Shown piece by piece: positions 1 to 8,975 of a stretch of 64,000 nucleotides of DNA. Position 1 is the stretch's first letter. The number at the start of each line of letters is the position of its first letter. Location of the stretch: contig JAHYIS010000002.1 of NCBI GenBank assembly GCA_019429385.1, positions 1-64,000 on the forward strand, given 5' to 3'. The translations under genes and the position numbers were made by a program. This DNA is from ANME-2 cluster archaeon (GTDB lineage Archaea; Halobacteriota; Methanosarcinia; Methanosarcinales; Methanocomedenaceae). The notes under the pieces are model-generated. The model saw nothing but the letters and a program-made list of their open reading frames with translations, searched no databases and was not told the origin of the DNA.

Positions 1-232
1 AATTAATAAACCTGATATCATCAAAATCGATGAATACTTTGGTACCTTCAACTTTTTGTGATATCAATTTCAAAAGAGAACTTTTTCCACACCTTCTTAT
101 TCCTGATATTACGATAATCTCATTGCCTTTTAAATAATATTCCAGACTCAGGTCTCTGTCAATAAGATCCTCCTTTTTATTGAACAGGACTTGCTGATCA
201 ATGATAATCTGACGAAGTTTATTTTTTTCCAT
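1..232 (-). CDS. AAA ATPase, N-terminal part (runs off window)
   Basis: The first 77 residues of a gene whose remainder lies outside the left edge. It starts at the ATG ending at 232. After a charged N-terminus (MEKNKLRQII) a strand IIVISGIRRCGKSSLLKLIS forms a Walker A P-loop, followed by KVFIDFDDIR. The G-[IV]-R-R-x-G-K-[ST] form is typical of the archaeal ATPase/DUF4143 group, whose members are often toxin-like or of unknown role (family knowledge). The AT-rich stretch upstream (233-300) could carry its promoter. Function cannot be assigned from this part alone. Confidence 0.75.
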   Translation of the reverse strand, partial: MEKNKLRQIIIDQQVLFNKKEDLIDRDLSLEYYLKGNEIIVISGIRRCGKSSLLKLISQKVEGTKVFIDFDDIRFIN

Positions 233-499
233 TATAATGAATAAGTCGTATATTTACTTATATAGTTTTCGTTACCATTTAATAAGTACTTATAAAAACA
301 TATTAAATAAAAAAATATACTCTACCTCTATACATAATATCCCTGGATTGAAGTGTAGAAAAGGTAATAGATAATCCCCGCAAGAATTCACCAATAAAAG
401 ATAAGAAAATACCGATGATTAAAATAAATGGTATTTTCTATACTATTTCCTTGTATTTTCTATTACCCAACACCCAATTCTTATTGTCTTTATATCCAT

Positions 500-1432
500 T
501 TATTCAGGGGGTATGACCAGTTCATCATGTACTAATATCACCGGGTCGAACTGTGGTGGTTCGTACCATTTACCAGACTTGTTATACCAATAACCGTACT
601 TCTTATATGTCCAGCCATTTGATTCGGTCCATTGGTCATACCTTTCATCATACCACGGGTCGTACAATGTGGCTGTGACATTCACCCTGAATGTATCACC
701 AGACATTCCTTTTGCCACATTTTGAACGGGCAGGTAACTTTCATTAGAAGGTTTATTGTTTGACAGTTCGATGACTGCCATGGGCCTTTCCCTCCAGCTT
801 GAAAGTGTTGCTATTCCCGATGATCTAAAATGGTAAATTTTAGTATCGTTTGACATGACATTTCCTGTTTCATCATCAATTATTGTTATTTGTACAGGAA
901 TATCGTAATCATTAAAGCCAAGTGCTTTATCATTGATGATGTAGCCATATATTTTGTAAATATCATAATCATCAGTAGTTTCTTTTCTGTACGAAAGTTG
1001 TACCGATAGCTCTGGTCGTTGTGGGACCGGAACAGTGACGTTAACCGAATCTGTATCAATAAGCTGACCATTCTGATATACACTCACCTTTACATTGTGC
1101 GTACCTGTCACCAGGTAACCGAGGAAAAAATGTTCAGTGTTATTACCAGGAAGGAGGGTAAGTTTGCCATACGGGTTTTGTGGATTGATATATTTAGCAC
1201 TGGTCCCATTTTCACTAATAAAAGCATTCTCAATCTCAATGCTTACGTCAACCGGAGTCAGAACATTGTTTCGAAGGGTAACGGTCAACTCACCTGATTC
1301 TCTCAGTCCGAGAGAATGTGGTGCGTCTAATTTTACGATTTTCACATCATCACCGATCGAGTAATAGTAAAGTAGGCCGATGGCAGCAATCAGTATTACA
1401 ACGGCAACGGAAATTACATATTCTTTTCTCAT
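500..1432 (-). CDS. Membrane-anchored secreted protein, unknown function
   Basis: A 310-residue protein with one N-terminal hydrophobic segment (VISVAVVILIAAIGLLYYYS, about residues 6-25), so probably anchored with its body outside the cell. The rest is beta-rich with several N-x-S/T sequons, resembling archaeal surface beta-sandwich proteins (for example RESGELTVTLRNN, about residues 44-56). The C-terminus is rich in Tyr/Trp. Its start overlaps the stop of the upstream wHTH regulator by 4 nt, so the two are probably cotranscribed and functionally linked. No family was recognised. Confidence 0.7.
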   Translation of the reverse strand: MRKEYVISVAVVILIAAIGLLYYYSIGDDVKIVKLDAPHSLGLRESGELTVTLRNNVLTPVDVSIEIENAFISENGTSAKYINPQNPYGKLTLLPGNNTEHFFLGYLVTGTHNVKVSVYQNGQLIDTDSVNVTVPVPQRPELSVQLSYRKETTDDYDIYKIYGYIINDKALGFNDYDIPVQITIIDDETGNVMSNDTKIYHFRSSGIATLSSWRERPMAVIELSNNKPSNESYLPVQNVAKGMSGDTFRVNVTATLYDPWYDERYDQWTESNGWTYKKYGYWYNKSGKWYEPPQFDPVILVHDELVIPPE

Positions 1433-1998
1433 TTCTTTTCACCTCTGATATCGTCTGCCAACGAGATTTGATTGGTGAGGCCATATTTGCTTTTGGTTAC
1501 AATGCCGCGCCGCTCAAGGTTCATCAGGATTCGCGAGACCTTGGCCTTTGAAAAATCAAGAGAGTTTACAAGTTCGTTCTGGAGGATATCTCCACCATTT
1601 TCCATTATGATTGAAACAGCCTTTTTTTCATCTCCCTCAAGAGCACGCAGGATTACGTTAATCTGTTCAGGGTTCTGTGGTTTTGAATCTGGGTCAGGCG
1701 CTATTTTCTCGGGAGTATTAATCAGTACATGCCCAATCTGAGGAACTTTAAGGCAAAATAGTATCTGGGATACTGCCACTCCACCCATCAGTCCTATCGC
1801 AAGCAGTATATAAGCATCTTTTGTGGTGTAAGAATAGGGAATCTCAATGACCTTGAAGGTGTCACCTTCGATCTGTATCACCACAGGGGCGCTTACAAGC
1901 AGCATATTGATTGTAATTATACTCAATAGGATAAACACTGCAAATGACAGGATCAGTCTTGTACGGCACTTCATCAATCGTATTATCTCATCTGGCAT
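1429..1998 (-). CDS. Membrane-bound winged-helix transcriptional regulator
   Basis: 189 residues with two transmembrane segments (about 14-34, LILSFAVFILLSIITINMLL, and about 62-83) and a C-terminal winged helix (about 112-178). The recognition part reads DFSKAKVSRILMNLERRGIV. This layout (TM pair, cytosolic MarR/ArsR-like wHTH) is common in archaea for membrane-tethered regulators. The extracellular loop between the TMs could sense a signal. It overlaps the next gene by 4 nt, which suggests it controls or senses that surface protein (inference). Confidence 0.75.
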   Translation of the reverse strand: MPDEIIRLMKCRTRLILSFAVFILLSIITINMLLVSAPVVIQIEGDTFKVIEIPYSYTTKDAYILLAIGLMGGVAVSQILFCLKVPQIGHVLINTPEKIAPDPDSKPQNPEQINVILRALEGDEKKAVSIIMENGGDILQNELVNSLDFSKAKVSRILMNLERRGIVTKSKYGLTNQISLADDIRGEKK

Positions 1999-2102
1999 AC
2001 TAAAAGATTATTGATTGAAACAAATGTTATAATTAAAGTATGACGACAGGCAAAAAGGTATCATATTTTTGAAACCACATCCTATCAGTGCAGGAATATC
2101 AA

Positions 2103-2633
2103 TCAAGCCAGAATGAATCCAATTCTATAATATTCGCCATACACTTTGACATTATATGAAGCCTTTTCACCTAGAAATCCACGGATTTCATTCCATTTAT
2201 CAGGTTTCACCTTGATAACTCTCTGGCTTATTATTGCATCTTTCAGTTCCGGATATTCTTCCATTTCTTCTTCAGTTAGAACAACGAATTCATCGGGTGC
2301 GGTCTGCAATTTATGGGCATCGATATATTTTGCATTATAGTGGGAATATGCACCCCACATGAAAAAACCACTAAAGACTAACATTAGTGTGATAAAAGAA
2401 ATTGAAAATGCCTTAAGTGCAAAAGTAAGGGACCATTCCTTAGAAATGAACAGTCCGGTCACAAATAAAATTGCATAAATCAATACAATCAACAGCATTT
2501 CTCCAGTGCCATGTATTCCGACAGCAGAAAAATTATTTATAAATCCTTGAGAGAATTCACCTATCAAAAAAGCCAGGATACCTATTCCAAAGAAAATGAA
2601 GTATTTTTTTGGCATATTGTGTGAATTTTTCAT
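2103..2633 (-). CDS. Membrane protein, unknown function
   Basis: About 176 residues. I chose the ATG ending at 2633 (MKNSHNMPKK) because GTGGGG lies 8 nt upstream; a TTG at 2678 overlapping the previous stop would add 15 residues. Three hydrophobic segments are visible: YFIFFGIGILAFLIGEF, MLLIVLIYAILFVTGLFI and FALKAFSISFITLMLVFSGF. A soluble C-terminal tail of about 75 residues follows (LTEEEMEEYPELKDAII). It lies just downstream of the KaiC-like gene, probably in one transcript. No family recognised. Confidence 0.6.
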   Translation of the reverse strand: MKNSHNMPKKYFIFFGIGILAFLIGEFSQGFINNFSAVGIHGTGEMLLIVLIYAILFVTGLFISKEWSLTFALKAFSISFITLMLVFSGFFMWGAYSHYNAKYIDAHKLQTAPDEFVVLTEEEMEEYPELKDAIISQRVIKVKPDKWNEIRGFLGEKASYNVKVYGEYYRIGFILA

Positions 2634-2674
2634 ATTTTTTTCCCCACATATATTCCCGGTTAAGAATATCAATC

Positions 2675-3439
2675 TCAAAGTACCCGTGTGGTGGTCTCAA
2701 GTTCAAGTCCTTTGGATGTGATTTCGAAACTGATGAACCGGTTCGGCACAATAAGTCCCCGCATTTTCCTTATGACCAGCCCCCGCTCTATCTGGGAACC
2801 TCGCTCTTTTACATAGAACTCGATTACACCATCTGCCATGTATTTCAGCGTATTTATTGTAATTTCATCATGCAAACCTTGCCCCACCAGCACGAGATGA
2901 ATACCGCCGGTAAGTTTACCGATAGATGACATAAGTTCAATAACCTCAATAACTGAATTAATGTCATAGGTCCTGAGGAAATATGATATGGAATCAAGGA
3001 TACCCCTGTACTTTGGACCGTGGTTCTGGGTAATGGTGTTCTTTAACTGGCTGATGGGATCGGTCCTCTGCTTCAGGAACTCTTTGGGAGACATTTTACT
3101 TTGCAATTCTGCAGGGAGAATACTGATAAACCTCGGGGTATAGACATCGATGAATTCAGCATTTCCTCTTTTTTCATATTTTTCAATATCCCATTCGAAT
3201 TGTTTCATATCCCCCCTTATCTCGGAAATAGAGTGGTCAGAGGAAAAATAAAAGGCATTCTCATCCTTTAAAAGCCCCCCGTACATGAACTGTTTTGTGA
3301 ATATCTCAGCACCGGCTCCGGATTCGGCAATAAGAAGAAGTGTAGTACCGGGTGGGATACCACCTCCCATTTGCAGGTCCAAGCCTAACACTCCGGTTGT
3401 CATCAGTGATTTTTCAGGGTTTTCGAATGCAAAATTCAT
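2675..3439 (-). CDS. KaiC/RecA-superfamily ATPase-like protein with degenerate P-loop
   Basis: 254 residues with the fold signature of archaeal KaiC-like (RAD55/COG0467) proteins: TGVLGLDLQMGGGIPPGTTLLL, then a strand-loop-helix where the Walker A motif should be. The loop reads AESGAGAEIF instead of GxxGxGK[ST], so the catalytic Lys and Ser/Thr are absent. Later segments (AFYFSSDHSISEI; RGILDSISYFL; HLVLVGQGLH) match the family core. It is probably a non-hydrolysing regulatory or scaffold member. A small membrane protein follows directly. The ATG at 3439 sits behind an AT-rich promoter region. Confidence 0.7.
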   Translation of the reverse strand: MNFAFENPEKSLMTTGVLGLDLQMGGGIPPGTTLLLIAESGAGAEIFTKQFMYGGLLKDENAFYFSSDHSISEIRGDMKQFEWDIEKYEKRGNAEFIDVYTPRFISILPAELQSKMSPKEFLKQRTDPISQLKNTITQNHGPKYRGILDSISYFLRTYDINSVIEVIELMSSIGKLTGGIHLVLVGQGLHDEITINTLKYMADGVIEFYVKERGSQIERGLVIRKMRGLIVPNRFISFEITSKGLELETTTRVL

Positions 3440-3511
3440 TTTTAAAGACCTTATTATATTTTTATAAATATTACGCCATAATGCTATAATAACTTTATTC
3501 GTTGTGTATAT

Positions 3512-5218
3512 CTAAAATCCGTGAGCAATGTATGGAGCAATTATCATGAATATCAGCGAGGCCAGCATAAGAATTGCAAAGGCAGTGGCAATCTTCCCTG
3601 CTAATTCACCCATCTGTTCCCCTTTTCCGAACAAACGTGCAAGTATTGCATGTACGGTATCTTTGAAAACGTGTCCACCATCCAGGGGTAACATGGGCAG
3701 GCAGTTGAATAATCCCACATAGAAGTTCAGCCAGCCTATCCAGAGCAGGGAATTGGCCAGCCAGAATATACCGACACCCAGGGGTGCAGCCACTCCGATT
3801 GGTTCATAGAACATGGAGAGTGTTCCACTGAATCCCTGGAAACTACCAATAAATGGATTGGGGAATGGAAGTACCAGGATTATTACCCAACCTGCCACAC
3901 CTCCCATCAATCCGGGTATCATCTGCAGGAAATGAAGGAGTTCCCTTGCAGGATATTCTCCCACAGACAAGCCTGTAGACCTTGAAATGACTACTGTTGA
4001 AAACTCGCTGATACCAATAAAGCCCTTATCTCCACCGGATGGGTCGCCTGTCAGGTTAATGGTATAATTTACGTTTCCCTTTTCATCGAGGATACCAAGG
4101 GTGATCTCCTGTCCCTGTGTGGTATTTGCCATGTAATTAAAAAAGTCCTGTGTATTATTTATTGAGATGTTATCGATACTGGTTATCAACATACCTCCCC
4201 TGAGCCCTGCATTTTCCGCAGGCATTCCAGGGACGATATTCTCGAACCTTGCCCCGCTGATGATGCCGTTCAATTCAGGATCTGGTGTCAATACCACATC
4301 CTGCAAATGTCCGTCTTTTTTTATTTTCAGGCTCACAGGCTCATTTGAAGGAAGATGATCAATAAAATGATAGAACGCAGATGCATTTTCAATCTGATTA
4401 CCATTCACATGGGTTATAAGGGTAAAATCGGTCAATCCCAATTCAGCAGCCGGTGACCCAGGCACCACATCCGTTATCATAACATTCGTCACAACACCGA
4501 TGTTCCCTATTACAATAAAGAAAAGCATAAAAGCTATAAGAGCGGTCACGAAATTGGCCATTACCCCGGCTGAGAGTATCCGTACCCTCTGTCTTCGACC
4601 ACTTGGCTGTATACCTTGTTTCTCATCCGTTTTTTCATCTTCTCTTTTGTCACCGGATGTGCCAAAAAGCTGTTCCTCGTCGGGTTCAGCGAATCCGCCT
4701 ATGGGAATCAGGACCATTATGATTCCCATCGATTTGACCTTTACATCTTCCACCTTGCACAAAATAGCATGAGAAAATTCGTGCACTACCAGGGTAACAA
4801 TAAGTCCGATTAGACCCCATACCAGAGGTATGAACTCGTTGATACCGGGTAACAGGAAAATGTTCCTGAGTTGATGTAGTTCACCGGGAGGGGGCATTGT
4901 TTCCTGTTCCAGTGACGTGAACATTGCAATATCGGAAAATATTATCAGGGCGAACATCAGGAACATACCCAAAAGCATGAGGGGAATTCCCACATCAGCA
5001 AATACTCGCCAGAAACCCTTTACACTTGCAATACGGTCCAGAAATAACTGCCCTTTCGTAGTGCGGATCATCAACAAAGGACCGTGATTGGTGATATTGT
5101 ACCGCTCAAGTATACCATATTTCTTCAATATAAGTACGGTCTGCCAGTATACGGCAAATATCAGCAAGATTTTCCAGTATGACTCAATGAAAGTTATGAT
5201 AAAATTCGGTTCGCTCAA
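3512..5218 (-). CDS. Site-2-type membrane metalloprotease (M50) with two PDZ domains
   Basis: 568-residue intramembrane zinc protease. The zinc ligands are in VVHEFSHAIL (HExxH, residues 146-150) inside a TM helix, and the third ligand is in NCLPMLPLDGGHVF near the C-terminus. Between them lie two PDZ-like domains (starting near VVPGSPAAELGL and VPGMPAENAGL), as in RseP-type and archaeal S2P proteins. There are N-terminal and C-terminal TM helices and a charged cytosolic loop (about 188-205, rich in E/D/K). It likely cleaves membrane-bound substrates such as anti-regulators; the membrane wHTH protein nearby is a conceivable but untested substrate. It is divergent from cutA. Confidence 0.9.
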   Translation of the reverse strand: MSEPNFIITFIESYWKILLIFAVYWQTVLILKKYGILERYNITNHGPLLMIRTTKGQLFLDRIASVKGFWRVFADVGIPLMLLGMFLMFALIIFSDIAMFTSLEQETMPPPGELHQLRNIFLLPGINEFIPLVWGLIGLIVTLVVHEFSHAILCKVEDVKVKSMGIIMVLIPIGGFAEPDEEQLFGTSGDKREDEKTDEKQGIQPSGRRQRVRILSAGVMANFVTALIAFMLFFIVIGNIGVVTNVMITDVVPGSPAAELGLTDFTLITHVNGNQIENASAFYHFIDHLPSNEPVSLKIKKDGHLQDVVLTPDPELNGIISGARFENIVPGMPAENAGLRGGMLITSIDNISINNTQDFFNYMANTTQGQEITLGILDEKGNVNYTINLTGDPSGGDKGFIGISEFSTVVISRSTGLSVGEYPARELLHFLQMIPGLMGGVAGWVIILVLPFPNPFIGSFQGFSGTLSMFYEPIGVAAPLGVGIFWLANSLLWIGWLNFYVGLFNCLPMLPLDGGHVFKDTVHAILARLFGKGEQMGELAGKIATAFAILMLASLIFMIIAPYIAHGF

Positions 5219-5320
5219 TGATATGGGTCTCCAGTATACTGGTTTTTTTATACTTTAATAATACTATTACGTATCACAAGATTTTTAAACTTATTCATCC
5301 ACTGTAATTGACAGATTATC

Positions 5321-5650
5321 ATGTTCTCGATAGTATATGTTACCACGGGTAGCATGGAAGAAGCACGAACGATTGCAAAGACACTTGTCGAGATGAAACT
5401 TGCCGCGTGTGTCAATCTCTTGCCTATAGTGTCAATATACAGGTGGGACGGTATCCAGGAAGAAAATGAGGTAGCAATGGTCATTAAGACTACCTATGAG
5501 CAGATCGGGAACATTGAAAAGACCGTAAAGGAGATGCACAGTTATACCGTACCCTGCATAATCTCATTTAGCATCGATGGGGGTTCAACCGAATACCTGG
5601 ACTGGATTGATGATAATGTAATGCCTGCGGGTCTTTTTATGAAAGAATGA
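5321..5650 (+). CDS. cutA: CutA divalent-cation tolerance protein
   Basis: 109 residues, the usual CutA length. It shows the family pattern: TTGSMEEARTIAKTLVEMKLAACVNLLP, the IYRWDG strand, the EVAMVIKTT strand and HSYTVPCIISFSI. CutA forms a trimeric ferredoxin-like fold associated with Cu and other divalent metals; its precise role is unresolved. A TATA-like TTTTTAAAC about 5280-5290 puts transcription start close to the ATG, so the mRNA is short-leadered. It stands alone, divergent from the S2P gene. Confidence 0.93.
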   Translation: MFSIVYVTTGSMEEARTIAKTLVEMKLAACVNLLPIVSIYRWDGIQEENEVAMVIKTTYEQIGNIEKTVKEMHSYTVPCIISFSIDGGSTEYLDWIDDNVMPAGLFMKE

Positions 5651-5689
5651 TAGTTACAGCAGGGCCATATGTTATCGTTATTCTTTCCT

Positions 5690-6670
5690 TCATTGTTCAA
5701 ACATAGGCATGCTTCTTTTTGGCCCTATCATCATATCCCTGAAATTATTCCTGAGGCCTGTAGGAAGAGATGATTCACTGTCTATCTCAGATACTGCCAC
5801 ACCAAGTTGTCGAATCTTGTTGGCTAAACTCCTGGGACTGAAACCACCTACATGTTCGTCTATCAATTTATTGTTCGTAAAAAAAGGAATATAAGTGGCC
5901 TTGACACCTTGCCTTAACATCCTGTTCAGGTAGTAGAGTACGTTTACCTGTACTTCTATATCGTCTAATACAATGTTGGTTCCTGTAAAGGGCAGCCCAC
6001 CACCCAGAATGAACAATATCCTATCCCCTGGGCGTGCTTCCCACTCCAGTTGCAGCAATTTCGCCAGTCCAAGGTCAAGCCTGGAGAGACCGCCCCCCTT
6101 CATTTTAAGGATATCCCTGGGCGTCAGCTGCCAATGGTTAAAGGGCCCCTGGACGTCATCATTAAAAGTTATGATTTCTATCTCATCCACATCCCTTCCC
6201 AGGCTTTCCAGTATTGAAACAGCAGCTATCTTGGCAAGTATATGCGGGGCCTTTTCAGGTTTCACCACAACACCCATTTTATTGCTTTGCCAATCAGAGG
6301 TCATCTGGAACGAATTGTCAATAAGGATAGCCAGGTTTGTACGCTTCTTATCTTTAACATGCGCTCTGGTCATAATGGAATCAAGTCGCCGCCCGTGTGT
6401 ACATATTTCTTGAATGGTACGGTCCATACTAATACTGCCTTTACCTTCGTATGTCAGGTAAGCTGTCCGCCCGATCGATGGTGGAATATAAAAATTCATC
6501 CTCAGAAAACTGTTGCCTATCGAACCGCATTCCCGTATCAGGGCATTGTAGGTAAGGTCATGGGGGTGGTCCATGAAAGACACGCAGCGCGATGCCAGGT
6601 CACCCTTCATAAGTGGCTTATAGTCATCTTCGTGCTTAATATTTTTATCTTTACGCTTCCCTTTGAACAT
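5690..6670 (-). CDS. VWA-domain protein, partner of MoxR-type ATPase
   Basis: About 326 residues from the ATG at 6670 (a TTG at 6676 directly follows the previous stop). A central von Willebrand A domain begins with the strand NLAILIDNSFQM; the MIDAS D-x-S-x-S is partly degenerate (DNSFQ, the last Ser replaced). Later strands IEIITFND and RILFILGGGLPFTG fit the fold. VWA proteins encoded next to MoxR-family AAA+ ATPases usually act as substrate-recruiting partners in metal insertion or complex activation (family knowledge). Encoded immediately after the AAA+ gene. Confidence 0.8.
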   Translation of the reverse strand: MFKGKRKDKNIKHEDDYKPLMKGDLASRCVSFMDHPHDLTYNALIRECGSIGNSFLRMNFYIPPSIGRTAYLTYEGKGSISMDRTIQEICTHGRRLDSIMTRAHVKDKKRTNLAILIDNSFQMTSDWQSNKMGVVVKPEKAPHILAKIAAVSILESLGRDVDEIEIITFNDDVQGPFNHWQLTPRDILKMKGGGLSRLDLGLAKLLQLEWEARPGDRILFILGGGLPFTGTNIVLDDIEVQVNVLYYLNRMLRQGVKATYIPFFTNNKLIDEHVGGFSPRSLANKIRQLGVAVSEIDSESSLPTGLRNNFRDMMIGPKRSMPMFEQ

Positions 6671-6676
6671 GTTCAA

Positions 6677-7552
6677 TCACAGTTTATTTCCGATGCCCAA
6701 TGCGATTTCCTGAACCAGCTTAATGGAATACTGGTCAGTTTCGTCGGCTATGATAATTCCCTGGTGAAGTGCAGCATCGGTGAATGTGTGTTTAACGTCA
6801 GACCCCTGTTTAATTGATAGATCACAATACCTGGACATCTTTATTACACCATCAGTGGAAAGTCCCTGCGGAAGGCTGCGATCTTTTTTCCATGCTTCCC
6901 TGGTCTGCTCTGCAAATTCCAGTATTGCTTCGAGTATCACTTCAGGAAGTAATGGGGTGATTTTCTTTATGACGTTCTTTTCTGTGGCACGACTGGCATA
7001 TCCTACATAGATAGGCATGAAACGTCTCTTGAGGGCAGCACTGAGTTTGAATGTACCTTCATCCCCGAAATTTGCCGTTGCAACAATGATCCAGTCATTG
7101 GATTTTTTCAGGACCTTTTCCTGGAATTCCAGAGGCAGGGAACCGGTTGACAGCAACATGAACAGACCGGAGTATGCTGAACTGGGTGCCCTGGTGAACT
7201 CATCGATCAGGAGATTGCGCCCTGACTTTAATGCTCTGGTCACGGCTCCTTCTTTGTAGGTAAATTTTTCAGCAAGTTCGGCATTTCCTGACATTGCCAG
7301 TGGATGGAATCCTCCTATCATGTGATATTCGGTCATTCCTTCAGATGCTTCGACCTTGAGAAAACTATCTTCCCCGCCTCCCATCATCGTAAGTATGTGT
7401 TCGCCTATCGTGGTTTTACCATTTCCCGGAGGGCCATAGAACATGATAGGATATCCCAGTTCGATATACCTGAGTGCTCTCAGGATGGATTCATCCTGTC
7501 CTTTAACATTACAACCTTCAAGAATCCGTAGATAATCTTCCGTAGTTAACAT
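6677..7552 (-). CDS. MoxR/CbbQ-type AAA+ ATPase
   Basis: About 291 residues from the ATG at 7552, preceded by AGAGATGA; a GTG at 7600 overlapping the upstream stop is the alternative and adds 16 residues. Walker A is FYGPPGNGKTTIGEHIL and Walker B is NLLIDEFTRAP. The sensor 1 region is WIIVATANFGDEGTFKLS and an Arg finger/sensor 2 region follows (SAALKRRFMP). This is the MoxR/GvpN/NorQ type, which remodels protein complexes together with a VWA partner. It sits in the middle of a three-gene cluster: membrane protein, this ATPase, VWA protein. Confidence 0.88.
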   Translation of the reverse strand: MLTTEDYLRILEGCNVKGQDESILRALRYIELGYPIMFYGPPGNGKTTIGEHILTMMGGGEDSFLKVEASEGMTEYHMIGGFHPLAMSGNAELAEKFTYKEGAVTRALKSGRNLLIDEFTRAPSSAYSGLFMLLSTGSLPLEFQEKVLKKSNDWIIVATANFGDEGTFKLSAALKRRFMPIYVGYASRATEKNVIKKITPLLPEVILEAILEFAEQTREAWKKDRSLPQGLSTDGVIKMSRYCDLSIKQGSDVKHTFTDAALHQGIIIADETDQYSIKLVQEIALGIGNKL

Positions 7553-7596
7553 ATACTCATCTCTTGACCATGCATGTATTAGAAAAGAAATGTACT

Positions 7597-8754
7597 TCAC
7601 TTAAAAGCAAATTCCGATTCCCGTTCTATCTGTTTTAATAATTCAGCCGCATTTGCTTTGGAGCCGATATCGTATTTGGAATTCAGGAAATCCACCTGTT
7701 CTCTCAGCGTACCGATTTTCTGGGCAGCCATGATTCTGTTGATCTTACCTTTGCCGAATTCTTTTTTGAACTCTTTCATTTCTTTGATTATATCCTCGAA
7801 TGGATCATATTCTTTTTTGACGGCCGGTATAGCTTCCTTCTTCTTTTGAGTGATGTAGACGAAGGTGCCGTCATGTGCAACTTCTCTTCTCACACTGAAG
7901 GCATGGAGTGCAAATTCATAGACCGGGAATATGCCCATAATCAGTATCACATTCGGCAGAACAAAGAAATACCCTGTAGTTAAGGCGAAATACATAAATT
8001 GTGGTTTATATTCATTAATAAACAGTGGGAGTGAGAATGTTTCCAGGTTGGTACTACTTCCAGTCATTACAAAATACATCAGCAATCCTGCTAAAATGTA
8101 AATGAATGAAATCAAGATAGAACTTTTCAACACTTTTATAAAGCGTTTTTCGATGGAAAAAGACAGATCATTGATAATGGGACTCAGCAGCCGTACCCAT
8201 GCTGTTGGTATGAAGGCCCAGAGTACGACCAGTATTAAGAACATATCAGGTCTTGAGTCAAAGAAATCCAACCCGAGAAGGACTACGGGAAAGAACATGG
8301 CTGCCAGTCCCATAGAACCGAATATTATGCCGTTCTTTCTTCCATCTACAAGAGCCACTAACACAGTAATGGTGTTTGCAATTGCAAACAATGTTATGGG
8401 TACGAAATCGGTGTTGAATATCTTGAAATATTGGGTGTTTTCAGGTTGCAGCAACTTAAGGTGTAAGTATGAACCAGTATATGTAGCACCTATGATCCAA
8501 AAAACGGTGAAACCTATTATGAGGTAGATAATACTCTTTATGGTATTATCTTTAACAATCCGCACATTGGAAACACTAAGACCTGATGCGATCAATAATG
8601 CTAAAAAGAGAATTGACTTAAATGATGCTACCGGGTTTGATGCAATAACTATGTAAGGCACCAGAAGACCTAAAAACGCAACAATCCCGACAACAGTGGA
8701 TGGAATTGAGCCATGGATAATCTGTTTTTCACGAACTGGATCTACGTTATTCAA
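7597..8754 (-). CDS. Polytopic membrane protein of MoxR-VWA operon
   Basis: 385 residues starting at a TTG (8754) preceded by a good GAGGAA Shine-Dalgarno. About eight or nine hydrophobic segments span residues 14-300. A cytosolic, Lys/Glu-rich, probably coiled-coil tail follows (DPFEDIIKEMKEFKKEFGKG to the end). It is first in an operon with the MoxR ATPase (4-nt overlap if the GTG start is used) and the VWA protein, so it may be the membrane target of that chaperone pair (inference). No family recognised. It is divergent from the thermosome gene. Confidence 0.72.
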   Translation of the reverse strand: MNNVDPVREKQIIHGSIPSTVVGIVAFLGLLVPYIVIASNPVASFKSILFLALLIASGLSVSNVRIVKDNTIKSIIYLIIGFTVFWIIGATYTGSYLHLKLLQPENTQYFKIFNTDFVPITLFAIANTITVLVALVDGRKNGIIFGSMGLAAMFFPVVLLGLDFFDSRPDMFLILVVLWAFIPTAWVRLLSPIINDLSFSIEKRFIKVLKSSILISFIYILAGLLMYFVMTGSSTNLETFSLPLFINEYKPQFMYFALTTGYFFVLPNVILIMGIFPVYEFALHAFSVRREVAHDGTFVYITQKKKEAIPAVKKEYDPFEDIIKEMKEFKKEFGKGKINRIMAAQKIGTLREQVDFLNSKYDIGSKANAAELLKQIERESEFAFK

Positions 8755-8915
8755 AATAATTCCTCATTAAATGTTGATATAATTTGATAAATAAGAATTA
8801 CATTCTGCAACCATTTTGATATTATTAAATGGTAATTCTGTTATATATCTTTTATTGCGTTACATTAAATAAATTTCGATGGCCCGTTCAGGTTGTAGTT
8901 GAATTCGAACAAAAG

Positions 8916-8966
8916 ATATTTATAGAACCACAAACACTCAATAGCACCGAAATTTAACAGGAGGCT
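8916..8966 (+). promoter_or_regulatory. Thermosome promoter and ribosome binding site
   Basis: An archaeal TATA box (ATATTTATAG, 8916-8925) with an A-rich BRE-like stretch just upstream lies about 50-60 nt before the thermosome ATG. A strong CAGGAGGC ribosome binding site (8959-8966) sits 9 nt before the start, so the transcript should carry a roughly 30-nt leader. Confidence 0.7.
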
Positions 8967-8975
8967 ATCAATTTT

